NCBI RefSeq assembly: GCF_011040385.1
Contig: NZ_JAAIKB010000001.1
Location: forward strand, 372,001 to 436,000
Reading direction: 5' to 3'
DNA: 64,000 bases
DNA from: Falsiroseomonas algicola
Lineage (GTDB): Bacteria; Pseudomonadota; Alphaproteobacteria; Acetobacterales; Acetobacteraceae
Shown here: piece after piece, positions 1 to 9,819 of the stretch
How the letters are laid out: each line of letters begins with the position of its first letter
Numbering within the stretch: position 1 is the stretch's first letter
Translations under genes and position numbers: made by a program
The notes under the pieces: generated by a model
Seen by the model: only the letters and a program-made list of their open reading frames with translations
What the model was told of the DNA's origin: nothing
Databases searched by the model: none

Positions 1-1569
1 GTCACGCTGCGCCGGGACGGCGCGGCGAACGGCCTGCCGCCGGGGGCATTCGACGGCCTGATCAACATCTCCGTCACGCCGGACCTCATGGCGGCCGGGC
101 TGCGGCGCCTGCGCGGCACGTCGGAGGACGTGCTCTCCGTCGTGCGGCAGGATGGCACCTTGCTGGCGCGGACGCTGGAACTGCCCGCCCCGCCGCCCTG
201 GCCGCGCCACACCACGGATGCCACCCAGGCCGAGATGGCGGCCAACCCGCCGCGGATCGAGGCGCTGGAGACATCCTTCCTCGATGGCGTGCCGCGCCTC
301 GTCGTCTATCGGCGCGTGCAGGGCTGGCCCGTCTATGCCGCCGCGGCCCGCGACCGCGCGGTGATCATCGACCGGTGGCTGGCGCGGGTCGCCTGGCTGC
401 TCGGCATCGGCCTGCCCGCGACGCTGGCCCTCGGCCTGCTGGCCTGGCGGGTCGGCCGCGCCGACCGGGCGGCGGAGGCCGCGCGCGCCAGCCTGGAAGA
501 CCGCGTGGCCGAGCGCACCGCCGAACTCGCCCATCGCACCGCACAGCTGTCCGGCAGCGAGGCGCGGCTGCGGGTGGCCCTGGAAGCGGCGGACCTCGGC
601 ACCTGGGAAGTCGATCTCCGCACGCGACTCGTCCAGCGATCGCCCCGCACCCTGGCGATCTTCGGCGCGCCCGCGGAGGAGACGGTGGGCGCCTATCCCG
701 GCTGGTGGAACCGCGTCCACGCGGAGGACGGGCCCGTCGCGGCCCAGGCTTTCGAGCGCATGGCGGAGGGCAGTGCCGAGCTCTATGCCGCCGAATACCG
801 CTTCCATCACCCGGACGGGCGCGTGGTCTGGGTGGAGGCGCGCGCCCGGGTGGTGGAGCACGACGCGACGGGCCGGCCGCTGCGCGCCGCCGGCACCGTG
901 CAGGACATCACCGCGCGGCGGGAGGCGGAGGAGCGTCGCGCGCTGTTGGCGCGGGAAGTGGACCACAGGGCCAAGAACGCGCTGGCCGTCGTGCAGGCCG
1001 CGCTGCGGCTGACGCCGCGCACCAGCCTTGAAAGCTACGCCGCCGCGGTGGAAGGACGCGTCGCCGCGCTGGCGCGAGCGCATACCCTGCTGGCGGAGCA
1101 GCGCTGGGCCGGCGCCTCCCTCCGCGCGCTGCTGACGGGCGAACTGGCGGCCTTCACGCTGCGCAACGAGGGTCGGTCCACCGTGACGCTGGAAGGCCCC
1201 GAACTCCGCATCGCGCCCTCCGCCGCGCAGAGCCTGTCGCTCGCCTTCCATGAGTTGACGACCAATGCCGTGAAATACGGCGCGCTGGCGCGGGCGCAGG
1301 GCCACCTTGCCATCACCTGGGCCATCCGCCCCGCCACCGGCGACCTGGTGCTGCGCTGGGAGGAAAGCGGCGGGCCGCCGGTGCCAGGCGCCCCATCCCG
1401 CCGCGGCTTCGGCAGCCGCCTCGTCGCCGCCACCATCCGGGACCAGCTGGGCGGCATCCTGTTGCAGCATTGGGAAGCCACGGGGCTGGTCGTGGAGATG
1501 CAGGTCTCCCTGCCCCGCATCGCCCTGCCCGAGGCGCCGGCGGACGCCGATCCCCTTCCCGTCGTCTGA
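1..1569 (+). CDS. Sensor histidine kinase, HWE family, with PAS domain (5' end outside window)
   Basis: The reading frame is open from the first base, so the true start lies upstream; 522 residues are visible. The first ~115 residues resemble the end of an extracytoplasmic dCache/PDC sensor domain. A membrane helix follows (about residues 128-150), then a short coiled stretch, a PAS fold (about 185-305) and an HWE-type kinase core. The phospho-acceptor block reads VDHRAKNALAV, with His at about 322. The N box (FHELTTNAVKYG), the WEESGG motif and a GFGSRLV glycine box are all intact. The protein should autophosphorylate in response to a periplasmic ligand and pass phosphate to an unlinked response regulator, since none is encoded nearby. 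It converges on the next gene with only 3 bp between stops. Confidence 0.9.
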   Translation, partial: VTLRRDGAANGLPPGAFDGLINISVTPDLMAAGLRRLRGTSEDVLSVVRQDGTLLARTLELPAPPPWPRHTTDATQAEMAANPPRIEALETSFLDGVPRLVVYRRVQGWPVYAAAARDRAVIIDRWLARVAWLLGIGLPATLALGLLAWRVGRADRAAEAARASLEDRVAERTAELAHRTAQLSGSEARLRVALEAADLGTWEVDLRTRLVQRSPRTLAIFGAPAEETVGAYPGWWNRVHAEDGPVAAQAFERMAEGSAELYAAEYRFHHPDGRVVWVEARARVVEHDATGRPLRAAGTVQDITARREAEERRALLAREVDHRAKNALAVVQAALRLTPRTSLESYAAAVEGRVAALARAHTLLAEQRWAGASLRALLTGELAAFTLRNEGRSTVTLEGPELRIAPSAAQSLSLAFHELTTNAVKYGALARAQGHLAITWAIRPATGDLVLRWEESGGPPVPGAPSRRGFGSRLVAATIRDQLGGILLQHWEATGLVVEMQVSLPRIALPEAPADADPLPVV

Positions 1570-1572
1570 CGA

Positions 1573-2736
1573 TCAGCGCCGCAGCACGCTGTAGGCCGTG
1601 AGGCCCGAAAGCCCCGCGGCGCCGATCAGCAGGCCCATCGCCAGGCCACCGCCGCCGATGGCGCCCATCAGCGCGCCGATCAGCGCCCCGATGCCGAACT
1701 GGATGGTGCCCATCAGCGCGGAGGCACTGCCGGCGACGCGGCCCATGGGCTGCATGGCCAGCGCACCCGCCAGCGGCAGCGTCGCGCCCAGCAGGCCGAG
1801 ATAGAGGAACAGCGCCGCCAGCAGCGGCACCAGCAGCCCGGACAGCACGGCCACCAGCGCCAGCACCCCGGCCGTCGCCTGCGCCACCAGCACGCGCGGC
1901 AGCAGCCAGGAGGGCGCGTGGCGCCGCACCAGCCGCGCCGTGACCTGGCTGGCCGCGATCAGCGCCAGCGCATTGGACCCGAAGGCCATGCCGTATTGCG
2001 TCGGCGTCAGGCCATGGACGTTCATCAGCACGATCGGCGAGCCCGCGAGATAGGCGAAGAGCCCGGCCATCGGCACCGAACTCGCCAGCGCGGGCGCCAG
2101 GAAGCGACGGTCCCGCAGGATGGAGAGGTAGGTCGCCAGCACCTCCAGCGGTCCGTCCCGGCGCCGCTGCTCCGGCGCCAGGCTTTCCGGCAGCGTCGCC
2201 GCCAGCACCGCCAGCGCCACCACGCCGTAGATGGCGAGGAACCAGAAGATGCTGCGCCAGCCGAACCCCACCAGCATCCAGCCGCCGAACATCGGCGCCA
2301 GGATCGGGGCCGCGCCCATGGCCAGCATCAGCAGCGACATCATGCGCACCGCGCCGCGTTCGTCGCAGAGGTCCCGCACCACGGCGCGGGAGACGACGGT
2401 GCCGACGCAGCCGCCCAGGGCCTGCAACAGCCGCAGCCAGGCGAGCGACTCCGCCGAGCGCGCGAGCGCGCAGCCGATGGAGGCCAGGATGAACAGCACC
2501 AGCCCCACCATCATCGGCACGCGCCGCCCGATGCGATCCGCCAGCGGGCCATAGGCAAGCTGCCCCAGCGCCATGCCGAGCAGGAAGGTCGCCAGCGTGC
2601 GCTGCACCTCGGCCGCGCTGGCGCCGAGATCGGCCCCCATCGCCGGGAAGGCCGGCAGGTACATGTCCACGCCCAGCGGACCCAAGGCCGTGAGCGCCCC
2701 GAGCAGGATCGCCAGGCGCCTGTAGTGCTCCGGCAT
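1573..2736 (-). CDS. Bcr/CflA-family multidrug efflux MFS transporter
   Basis: This 387-residue inner-membrane protein has about 12 hydrophobic segments. The N-terminus (GVDMYLPAFPAMGADLG) and the loop-2 motif (GPLADRIGRR) are characteristic of the Bcr/CflA drug:proton antiporters, which export bicyclomycin, chloramphenicol-like compounds or cysteine. Its length is normal for the family. The start ATG has a GGAGA ribosome site 10 bp upstream. That site overlaps a perfect 9+9 bp palindrome at 2749-2769, so a repressor could control both promoter clearance and translation. No TetR or MarR gene lies beside it. The substrate cannot be deduced from sequence. Confidence 0.88.
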   Translation of the reverse strand: MPEHYRRLAILLGALTALGPLGVDMYLPAFPAMGADLGASAAEVQRTLATFLLGMALGQLAYGPLADRIGRRVPMMVGLVLFILASIGCALARSAESLAWLRLLQALGGCVGTVVSRAVVRDLCDERGAVRMMSLLMLAMGAAPILAPMFGGWMLVGFGWRSIFWFLAIYGVVALAVLAATLPESLAPEQRRRDGPLEVLATYLSILRDRRFLAPALASSVPMAGLFAYLAGSPIVLMNVHGLTPTQYGMAFGSNALALIAASQVTARLVRRHAPSWLLPRVLVAQATAGVLALVAVLSGLLVPLLAALFLYLGLLGATLPLAGALAMQPMGRVAGSASALMGTIQFGIGALIGALMGAIGGGGLAMGLLIGAAGLSGLTAYSVLRR

Positions 2737-2748
2737 GCGCGATCATCT

Positions 2749-2769
2749 CCATGCTGCAACGCAGCATGG
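2749..2769. promoter_or_regulatory. Perfect palindrome upstream of the Bcr/CflA gene (candidate operator)
   Basis: Two 9-bp arms, CCATGCTGC and GCAGCATGG, are separated by three bases (AAC). The element sits 12 bp upstream of the efflux gene's start codon and covers its GGAGA ribosome site. Size and symmetry fit a dimeric repressor of the TetR or MarR kind, but it could equally act as an RNA hairpin that hides the ribosome site. Confidence 0.45.
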
Positions 2770-2921
2770 CTAGACCCGCCGCACCATTCGCGTCCAGCGT
2801 GAAGCCATGCGTGATGCGCGGGTGAACCACGCGGTTACCGCGCGAGGTTGCGCAGATCGTCGGGCCGTGTGTAGCTTCGTCCGGCGCAGCCCCGGCAAGT
2901 GAGGCGCGCGGGGGGCAGCGG

Positions 2922-3965
<1,044 letters not shown>

Positions 3966-4009
3966 CCCTGCCTGCCTGCCCAACGACAACAAGGAGGAAT
4001 CACGACAAG

Positions 4010-5335
4010 ATGGCCAACCTGATCACCCGCCGCGAGACCATCGCGGCCGCCGGCGCCGTCGCTGCCGCCGCCACGGGCGGCGCCGCCCAGGCGCAGATCG
4101 CGACCCAGCCCGCCACCGCGCCCAATTTGCCGATCGAGCGCGGCGCCACGCTCCGCATGCTGCGCCCCGTGCGCTTCGTGCAGCCGGATGAGGATGTCTG
4201 GCGCGCCAATTGCCAGCGCTTCGCGCAGGCCAATGGCATCGAGGTCCGCGTGGACTTCGTGGGGTGGGAGGACATCACCCAGCAGACCGCCGTCACGGCC
4301 AACACCGGCGCCGGCCCCGACATCATCGTGGGCTTCGATGCCGGGCCGCACCTCTTCGCGGAAAAGATCCACGACCTGACGGATGTCGCGACCTATCTCG
4401 GCCAGAAATATGGCGGCTGGCGGCCGCTCGCGAATGCCTATGGGCGCCGCGGCGATCGCTGGATCAGCCTGCCCTTCGGCGCCTCCGGCGGCCCCGCCAT
4501 CTGGCGCACCTCCACGCTCCGGGAAGCGGGATTCGAGAGCGTGCCGGACGACCACGCCGGCTTCCTGCGGCTCTGCCAGGCGCTGAAGCGCATCAACAAG
4601 CCCGCCGGCTTCGCGCTGGGCAATGCGGTCGGCGACGGCAACGCCTTCGCGAACTGGCTGGTCTGGTCCTTCGGGGGCTCCCTGACGGATGAACAGGGTG
4701 CGGTCAGCATCAACAGCCCGCAGACCGTGGCGGCGCTGAACTACCTCCGCGAACTCTACCAGACCTTCGTGCCGGGCACGCTCGCCTGGGGCGACATCAG
4801 CAACAACCGCGCCTATGCCGCGGGCGAGTGCCACCTGACGCAGAACGGCGTCTCGCTCTACTTCTCCATGCTCAACGACCCGGCGCTGCGGCACATCGCG
4901 GAAGACACGCAGATGACGCCGATGCCGAAGGGCACGTTGAACGCGGTGCCGAATGCGGGGCTGACGCTGAACGCCATGGTGTTCCGCCACAGCCGCTTCC
5001 CGAACGCCGCCAAGGCGCTGCTGACCTTCCTGATGGAGACGGAGCAGTACGACCCCTGGCTGCAGGCCAATATCGGCTACTGGTCGCAGCCGCTGAACGC
5101 CTATGCCGCCAGCGCCACCTGGACGAAGGACCCGAAGATCTCGGTGTTCCGCGACACCATGAACAACCCGTTCTGGAACGGCTACAAGGGCCCGATCGTG
5201 GAGGGTTCGGTCGCCGCCACGGCGGACTACGTCATGGTGCAGATGTGCGCCGCCGTCGCCTCCGGCCAGGCCACGCCGCAGGCTGCCGCGGCCGAGGCCG
5301 AGCGCCGCGCCCAGCGCTACTTCCGCCGCCGCTAA
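4010..5335 (+). CDS. ABC transporter extracellular sugar-binding protein (family 1)
   Basis: This 441-residue periplasmic receptor catches the substrate and docks on the two permeases encoded downstream. The N-terminus has TRRETIAAAG followed by an Ala-rich stretch ending at AQAQ, consistent with a Tat-type leader cleaved near residue 28. The body follows the family-1 solute-binding pattern (WEDITQQTAV...GPDIIVGFDAG). It has the strongest ribosome site of the operon, AAGGAGGA at 3991-3998, as expected for the most abundant component. Two overlapping hairpins directly follow its stop codon. The ligand is probably a sugar, polyol or glycerophosphate. Confidence 0.88.
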   Translation: MANLITRRETIAAAGAVAAAATGGAAQAQIATQPATAPNLPIERGATLRMLRPVRFVQPDEDVWRANCQRFAQANGIEVRVDFVGWEDITQQTAVTANTGAGPDIIVGFDAGPHLFAEKIHDLTDVATYLGQKYGGWRPLANAYGRRGDRWISLPFGASGGPAIWRTSTLREAGFESVPDDHAGFLRLCQALKRINKPAGFALGNAVGDGNAFANWLVWSFGGSLTDEQGAVSINSPQTVAALNYLRELYQTFVPGTLAWGDISNNRAYAAGECHLTQNGVSLYFSMLNDPALRHIAEDTQMTPMPKGTLNAVPNAGLTLNAMVFRHSRFPNAAKALLTFLMETEQYDPWLQANIGYWSQPLNAYAASATWTKDPKISVFRDTMNNPFWNGYKGPIVEGSVAATADYVMVQMCAAVASGQATPQAAAAEAERRAQRYFRRR

Positions 5336-5340
5336 GCAAC

Positions 5341-5378
5341 GGGGCCGGCCTCGCGGCCGGCCCCTCCCGCCGGGAGGG
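5341..5378 (+). promoter_or_regulatory. Two overlapping intercistronic hairpins between binding protein and permease
   Basis: The first hairpin has perfect 10-bp arms (5341-5350 and 5355-5364) around a TCGC loop. The second has perfect 7-bp arms (5362-5368 and 5372-5378) around GCC, and its 3' arm is the GGGAGGG ribosome site of the permease gene. Three bases are shared, so the two cannot both form fully. No T-tract follows. The arrangement suits an mRNA stabiliser plus a translational brake on the permease, like the hairpins between malE and malF. Confidence 0.5.
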
Positions 5379-5381
5379 ACC

Positions 5382-6335
5382 ATGTCCGCCACCACCGCGC
5401 CTGTCTGGACCAAGACGCGCCAGCAACCCGGCGCACTCGCCCGGCTGTTCGACAACAAGGCCTTCCTGATCATCGTCTGCCTGGCCCCCGCGGTCGGGCT
5501 GCTGATGACCTTCCTGACCTATCCGCTGGGCCTCGGCATCTGGCTGGCCTTCACGGATACGACGATCGGCCGGCCCGGCATCTGGGTCGGCATCGAGAAT
5601 TTCGAATTCCTGATGGAAGACCCGATCTTCCTGAATTCGGTCTTCTACAGCGTCTTCTACACGGCGGTGGCGACCTTCGGGAAATTCGGCCTCGGCCTCT
5701 GGCTCGCGCTGCTGCTGAACCAGCACCTGCCGATGAAGTCGCTTCTCAGGGCCATCATTCTTCTGCCCTGGATCGTGCCGACGGTGCTCTCCGCCATCGC
5801 CTTCTGGTGGATCTACGACCCGCAGTTCAGCATCATCTCCTACCTCTCGATGAAGATGGGGCTGACCGAGGGGCCGATCGACTTCATCAACACCGCCTGG
5901 CCCGCCCGCTGGTCGCTGATCTTCGCCAATATCTGGCGCGGCATCCCCTTCGTCGCGATCTCCCTGCTGGCGGGGCTGCAGACCATCTCGCCCTCCCTCT
6001 ACGAGGCCGCGCTGCTGGATGGCGCGACGCCCTGGCAGCGCTTCCGGCACATCACCTTCCCCATGCTGATGCCGATCCTGGCCATCGTCATGACCTTCAG
6101 CATCATCTTCACCTTCACGGACTTCCAGCTGGTCTATGCCATCACGCGCGGCGGGCCGGTGAATTCCACGCACCTCATGGCCACGCTCGCCTTCCAGCGC
6201 GGCATCCCGGGCGGGCAGCTCGGCGAGGGTGCGGCCATCGCGGTGGCCATGATCCCCTTCCTCGTCTTCGCGACGCTGTTCAGCTACTTCGGCCTCGCCC
6301 GGCGCAAGTGGCAGCAGGGAGAGTCCAATGACTGA
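5382..6335 (+). CDS. Sugar ABC transporter permease, MalF/UgpA type
   Basis: This 317-residue inner-membrane subunit has about six transmembrane segments. The EAA coupling loop, which contacts the ATPase, reads EAALLDGATPWQRFRHITFPM (about residues 207-227). It pairs with the next gene product to form the import channel. It is read from a GGGAGG ribosome site buried in a potential hairpin and overlaps the following permease by 8 bp, so translation is probably coupled. A cytoplasmic N-terminal extension of about 25 residues precedes the first helix, as is usual for this subunit type. Confidence 0.9.
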   Translation: MSATTAPVWTKTRQQPGALARLFDNKAFLIIVCLAPAVGLLMTFLTYPLGLGIWLAFTDTTIGRPGIWVGIENFEFLMEDPIFLNSVFYSVFYTAVATFGKFGLGLWLALLLNQHLPMKSLLRAIILLPWIVPTVLSAIAFWWIYDPQFSIISYLSMKMGLTEGPIDFINTAWPARWSLIFANIWRGIPFVAISLLAGLQTISPSLYEAALLDGATPWQRFRHITFPMLMPILAIVMTFSIIFTFTDFQLVYAITRGGPVNSTHLMATLAFQRGIPGGQLGEGAAIAVAMIPFLVFATLFSYFGLARRKWQQGESND

Positions 6336-7227
6336 CGCCGCTGCCGCCCCGCAGTCCAACACCGCCACCGCAGCGCCGGAGATGCTGAGCTGGGACAGCA
6401 AGTCCCGGCGGGTGGTGATGCTCTATGTCCCGCTGGCCTGCTTCCTGCTGATCCTGCTGTTTCCGTTCTACTGGATGACGGTGACGGCCTTCAAACCGAA
6501 TGCCGAGCTCTACGACTACGCCACGCACAACCCCTTCTGGATCACCTCGCCGACGCTCGACCACATCCGGCACCTGCTGTTCAACACCAGCTATCCGCAC
6601 TGGCTGTGGACGACGATGCTGGTTTCCATCGCGGCGACCTTCCTGTCGCTGCTCTCCAGCACGCTGGCGGCCTATGCCATCCAGCGGCTGCGCTTCCGCG
6701 GCAGCCAGTATGTCGGGCTCGCCATCTACCTCGCCTATCTCGTGCCGCCTTCCATCCTGTTCATCCCGCTGGCGACGATGGTGGTGCGGCTCGGCCTCTT
6801 CGACACGCCCTTCGCGCTGATCCTGACCTATCCGACCTTCCTGGTGCCCTTCTGCACCTGGCTGCTGATCGGCTACTTCAAGTCGATCCCCTATGAGCTG
6901 GAGGAATGCGCGCTGATCGACGGCGCGTCGCGCCTGCAGATCCTGCGCCAGATCACCCTGCCGCTGGCGATCCCGGGCCTGATCTCCGCTGGCATCTTCA
7001 GCTTCACGCTCTCCTGGAACGAGTTCATCTATGCCCTGGCCTTCATCCAGAGCAGCGAGAACAAGACCGTCCCCGTCGCGATCCTGACGGAGCTGGTGAC
7101 GGGCGACGTGTACCAGTGGGGAGCGCTGATGGCGGGTTCGCTGCTGGGGTCGTTGCCGGTCGCGATCTTCTACAGCTTCTTCGTGGACTACTACGTCAGC
7201 AGCCTGACGGGTGCGGTGAAGGAATAG
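6328..7227 (+). CDS. Carbohydrate ABC transporter permease, MalG/UgpE type
   Basis: This 299-residue inner-membrane protein has six predicted helices. Its EAA loop reads EECALIDGASRLQILRQI (about residues 191-208), and it has the family's long periplasmic loop after helix 1. It completes the importer with the ATPase, binding protein and first permease of this operon (2922-7227). Its start overlaps the previous stop by 8 bp, and an AGGGAGAG ribosome site lies in the upstream gene's end. The second member of such permease pairs ends in a short cytoplasmic tail, as seen here. Confidence 0.9.
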   Translation: MTDAAAAPQSNTATAAPEMLSWDSKSRRVVMLYVPLACFLLILLFPFYWMTVTAFKPNAELYDYATHNPFWITSPTLDHIRHLLFNTSYPHWLWTTMLVSIAATFLSLLSSTLAAYAIQRLRFRGSQYVGLAIYLAYLVPPSILFIPLATMVVRLGLFDTPFALILTYPTFLVPFCTWLLIGYFKSIPYELEECALIDGASRLQILRQITLPLAIPGLISAGIFSFTLSWNEFIYALAFIQSSENKTVPVAILTELVTGDVYQWGALMAGSLLGSLPVAIFYSFFVDYYVSSLTGAVKE

Positions 7228-7246
7228 CGCCACGGAACCCCGGCGC

Positions 7247-7268
7247 GGCGATGGCGCTTGTCATCGCC
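7247..7268 (+). terminator. Weak hairpin after the sugar ABC operon
   Basis: Arms GGCGATG (7247-7253) and CATCGCC (7262-7268) enclose an 8-base loop 20 bp past the permease stop. No T-run follows, so this is a partial terminator or stabiliser at best. It lies just ahead of the ribosome site of the next gene. Confidence 0.3.
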
Positions 7269-7287
7269 GAAGCCGGAGTTTTCGCCA

Positions 7288-7905
7288 GTGCCCCTCACCG
7301 CCATCGCCCTCAACTGCACGCTGAAATCCGATGCCAGCGAAACGTCATCCACCGACACCATGATCGCCGTGCTCGCCAAGGCCTTCGGTGAGCACGACGT
7401 GACGCTGACGGAAACGGTCCGCGTCGCCGCCCTCAACATCAAGCCCGGCGTCCTGTCCGATGAAGGCGAGGGCGATGAGTGGCCCGCGCTCCGCGCGAAG
7501 ATCCTGCGCCACGACATCCTGATCCTCGGCACGCCCATCTGGCTCGGCCAACCGAGCAGCGTGGCCAAGCGCGTGCTCGAACGCATGGACGCCTTCCTGG
7601 ACGAGACGGACGACCAGGGCCGCATGCCCAGCACCGGCAAGGTCGCGGTCTGCGCCATCGTGGGCAACGAGGACGGCGCCCATGCCTCCTCCGCGCTGAT
7701 GTTCCAGGCCTTGAACGATGTCGGCTGGACCATCCCGCCCGGTGCAGCCTGCTACTGGGTCGGCGAGGCGATGGGCGACAAGGAATTCAAGGACCTCAAG
7801 AAGACGCCCGACGTCGTGCAGGAGACGGCCGCCATGCTCGCCAGCAACGCCGCCCATCTGGCGGCGCTGCTCCAGCAGAAGCCCTTCCCCGGCGTCGAGG
7901 AATAG
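7288..7905 (+). CDS. Flavodoxin-like NAD(P)H-dependent oxidoreductase
   Basis: This 205-residue cytoplasmic protein has the flavodoxin/NADPH-dependent FMN reductase fold. Its parts are an early strand (TAIALNCTL), a loop with SSTD in the FMN phosphate-binding position, the hallmark ILGTPIWLGQPSS near residue 80, and a later AICAIVGNEDGA-like strand. I chose GTG at 7288 over an upstream TTG (7258) because GGAG lies 9 bp before it and homologous proteins begin MPLTAI-like. It is 60 bp downstream of the sugar importer on the same strand and may be read through. Its stop abuts the stop of the convergent SDR gene with no base between. The electron acceptor is unknown. Confidence 0.8.
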   Translation: MPLTAIALNCTLKSDASETSSTDTMIAVLAKAFGEHDVTLTETVRVAALNIKPGVLSDEGEGDEWPALRAKILRHDILILGTPIWLGQPSSVAKRVLERMDAFLDETDDQGRMPSTGKVAVCAIVGNEDGAHASSALMFQALNDVGWTIPPGAACYWVGEAMGDKEFKDLKKTPDVVQETAAMLASNAAHLAALLQQKPFPGVEE

Positions 7906-8667
7906 CTACAGCTTGCGCTCGAGCGTCGCGATCAGGCTGCGGTTGTGCCGTGGCGTGATCCAGACCTCGTTCAGCACGACATGCGGCGGAAGGCAGGCGA
8001 TGTAGCGGATCAGGTCGCCGACATCGGCGCTCTGCACCATCTTCGCCCGGTCTTCCGCGCTGACGGGGTTGGGCCGCTTGTCGAGGATCGGCGTCGCGAC
8101 CTCCCCCGGCAGCACCACCGAACTGCGGATGCCGTTGACGCATTCCTCGGCATTGATCGAATGGCTCATCGCCACCACCGCATGCTTGGCGGCGGTGTAG
8201 CCGGGCCCCGACATCGGCGAGACGAGCCGCCCGGCCATCGAGGCGGTGTGGATCAGCACGCCATCCCGCTGCTCCCGCATCAGCGGCAGCGCCACCGTCA
8301 CCGCGTAGAAGGCGCTGTTGAGGTTGCCGCGAATCAGCTCATCCGCGCCTTCCATGGACAGCACGCCCCAGCGCCGCGGCGTGATGTTCAGCCCGGCATT
8401 GTTCACCAGCACATCCAGCCGACCGAAGCGCGACTTGAGAAAGTCGCCGATCGCGGCGACCTGTGCGGCGACCATCATGTCGGCGGCCTGCACATGCGCC
8501 TCTCCGCCCTTGTCCCGGATGCGGGCGGCGACATCCTCGAGCGGCGCCTGGCGGCGGCCGGTCAGCACCAGCGTGGCGCCTTCCTCGGCCAGCGCCAGCG
8601 CGGCGGCCTCCCCGATCCCGCTGCCCGCGCCCGTGACCCAGGCGATCTTTCCCGTCAGGCGTGCCAT
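7906..8667 (-). CDS. SDR-family NAD(P)-dependent oxidoreductase
   Basis: This classical short-chain dehydrogenase has 253 residues. It shows the cofactor motif TGAGSGIGEA (residues 11-20), the NNAG motif, the catalytic Ser in HTASMAG and the YTAAK catalytic Tyr/Lys. It is cytosolic and interconverts an alcohol and a ketone or aldehyde; the substrate is unknown. The start at 8667 follows a strong GGGAGGG ribosome site, while an in-frame extension to 8808 lacks family similarity. It is divergent from the 2-hydroxyacid dehydrogenase (115 bp between starts), so the two may share a promoter region. Confidence 0.88.
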   Translation of the reverse strand: MARLTGKIAWVTGAGSGIGEAAALALAEEGATLVLTGRRQAPLEDVAARIRDKGGEAHVQAADMMVAAQVAAIGDFLKSRFGRLDVLVNNAGLNITPRRWGVLSMEGADELIRGNLNSAFYAVTVALPLMREQRDGVLIHTASMAGRLVSPMSGPGYTAAKHAVVAMSHSINAEECVNGIRSSVVLPGEVATPILDKRPNPVSAEDRAKMVQSADVGDLIRYIACLPPHVVLNEVWITPRHNRSLIATLERKL

Positions 8668-8782
8668 GGCGCCCTCCCTCCCCTGCATTGCTGATACGCG
8701 AAGCCTACCAGCCCCCACGCGCTTGTCGCCCCCTGCCCCCCATGCAACCGTCAGCGCATCCGAATTGGGGGAACGAGACGCC

Positions 8783-9808
8783 ATGCCGAAGATCCTGACG
8801 CCCGCCATCGCCGCCGCCGGCGGCTATGCGCTGGAGATGGAGGCGCTGGAGCGCCTGGGCGCCGAGATCGTGGAATGCGCGCCGAACGAGGCCGCCTTCA
8901 TCGCCGCCGCCGGCGATGCGGATGCGATCTACATGAAGGGCATGAAGCTGACGGCGGCGATGATCGATGCGGCGCCGAAGGCCAAGGTCATCACCTGCGC
9001 CTCCGTCGGCGTGGACTACATCGATGTCGTCCACGCCACGGCGAAGGGCATCCCCGTGACGAACTGCCCGGACACCTTCATCGAGGAGGTGGCCGACCAC
9101 GCGATGATGCTGCTGCTGGCCACGCATCGCCGCTGCATCGAGCAGGACCGCATGGTGCGGGAAGGCCGCTGGGGCGAAGGGCGGCCGCAGCTCAACAGCG
9201 TGCCACGGCTGATGGGCCAGACGCTGGGCTTCGTCGCCTTCGGCCGGGTCGCGCGCCTGGTCGCCCTCCGCGCCAAGGCCTTCGGCCTTCGCCTCATGGC
9301 CTATGACCCCTTCGTGGATGAGCTGACCATGTCGGCCCTCGGCGTCCTGCCGGCCAGCCTGGACGAGGTCCTGTCCCAGTCCGACTTCATCTCCATGCAT
9401 GCGCCCGCCACGCCGGATACGGGGAAGATGCTGACGGCGAAGCACTTCGCGAAGATGAAGCCCACCGCCATCTTCATCAACACCGGCCGCGGCCCGACGG
9501 TGGACGAGGCCGCGCTGATCGAGGCGTTGCAATCGAAGCGGATCGCGGGCGCCGGGCTCGACGTGCTGGAACAGGAACCGCCCAGCCCCGACAACCCCCT
9601 GCTGAAGATGCCGCACATCATCCTCAGCCCGCACAATGCCAGCGCCTCCGCCCGCTTCGACCAGGCGCGCAAGCGTCGCGCGGGGCAGGAGATGGCGCTG
9701 GTCCTCTCCGGCCGCTGGCCGATGTCCTGCGTCAATCCGACGACGCTGCCGGAATCGGGGCTGCGCCGCTGGCAGCCCTATGCCATGGAGCGCGGCCCCA
9801 ACAGCTGA
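8783..9808 (+). CDS. D-isomer-specific 2-hydroxyacid dehydrogenase family protein
   Basis: This 341-residue NAD(P)-dependent dehydrogenase is of the phosphoglycerate/glyoxylate reductase type. The catalytic triad is visible: Arg in NTGRGPTVDE, Glu in DVLEQEPPSP and His in SPHNASA. The cofactor loop is unusual, reading GFVAFGRVA where GxGxxG is expected, with Ala in place of the middle Gly. The acidic residue after the second strand (MAYDPF) is present and favours NAD. The start at 8783 is preceded by a GGGGGAA-type ribosome site. The likely reaction is reduction of a 2-oxoacid, with the exact acid unknown. Confidence 0.87.
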   Translation: MPKILTPAIAAAGGYALEMEALERLGAEIVECAPNEAAFIAAAGDADAIYMKGMKLTAAMIDAAPKAKVITCASVGVDYIDVVHATAKGIPVTNCPDTFIEEVADHAMMLLLATHRRCIEQDRMVREGRWGEGRPQLNSVPRLMGQTLGFVAFGRVARLVALRAKAFGLRLMAYDPFVDELTMSALGVLPASLDEVLSQSDFISMHAPATPDTGKMLTAKHFAKMKPTAIFINTGRGPTVDEAALIEALQSKRIAGAGLDVLEQEPPSPDNPLLKMPHIILSPHNASASARFDQARKRRAGQEMALVLSGRWPMSCVNPTTLPESGLRRWQPYAMERGPNS

Positions 9809-9819
9809 AGCCGCACCGC

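Noticed and set aside
8318-8782. Upstream extension of the 2-hydroxyacid dehydrogenase
   Set aside because: It is antisense to the SDR gene. The family N-terminus (MPKILTPAI) begins at 8783.
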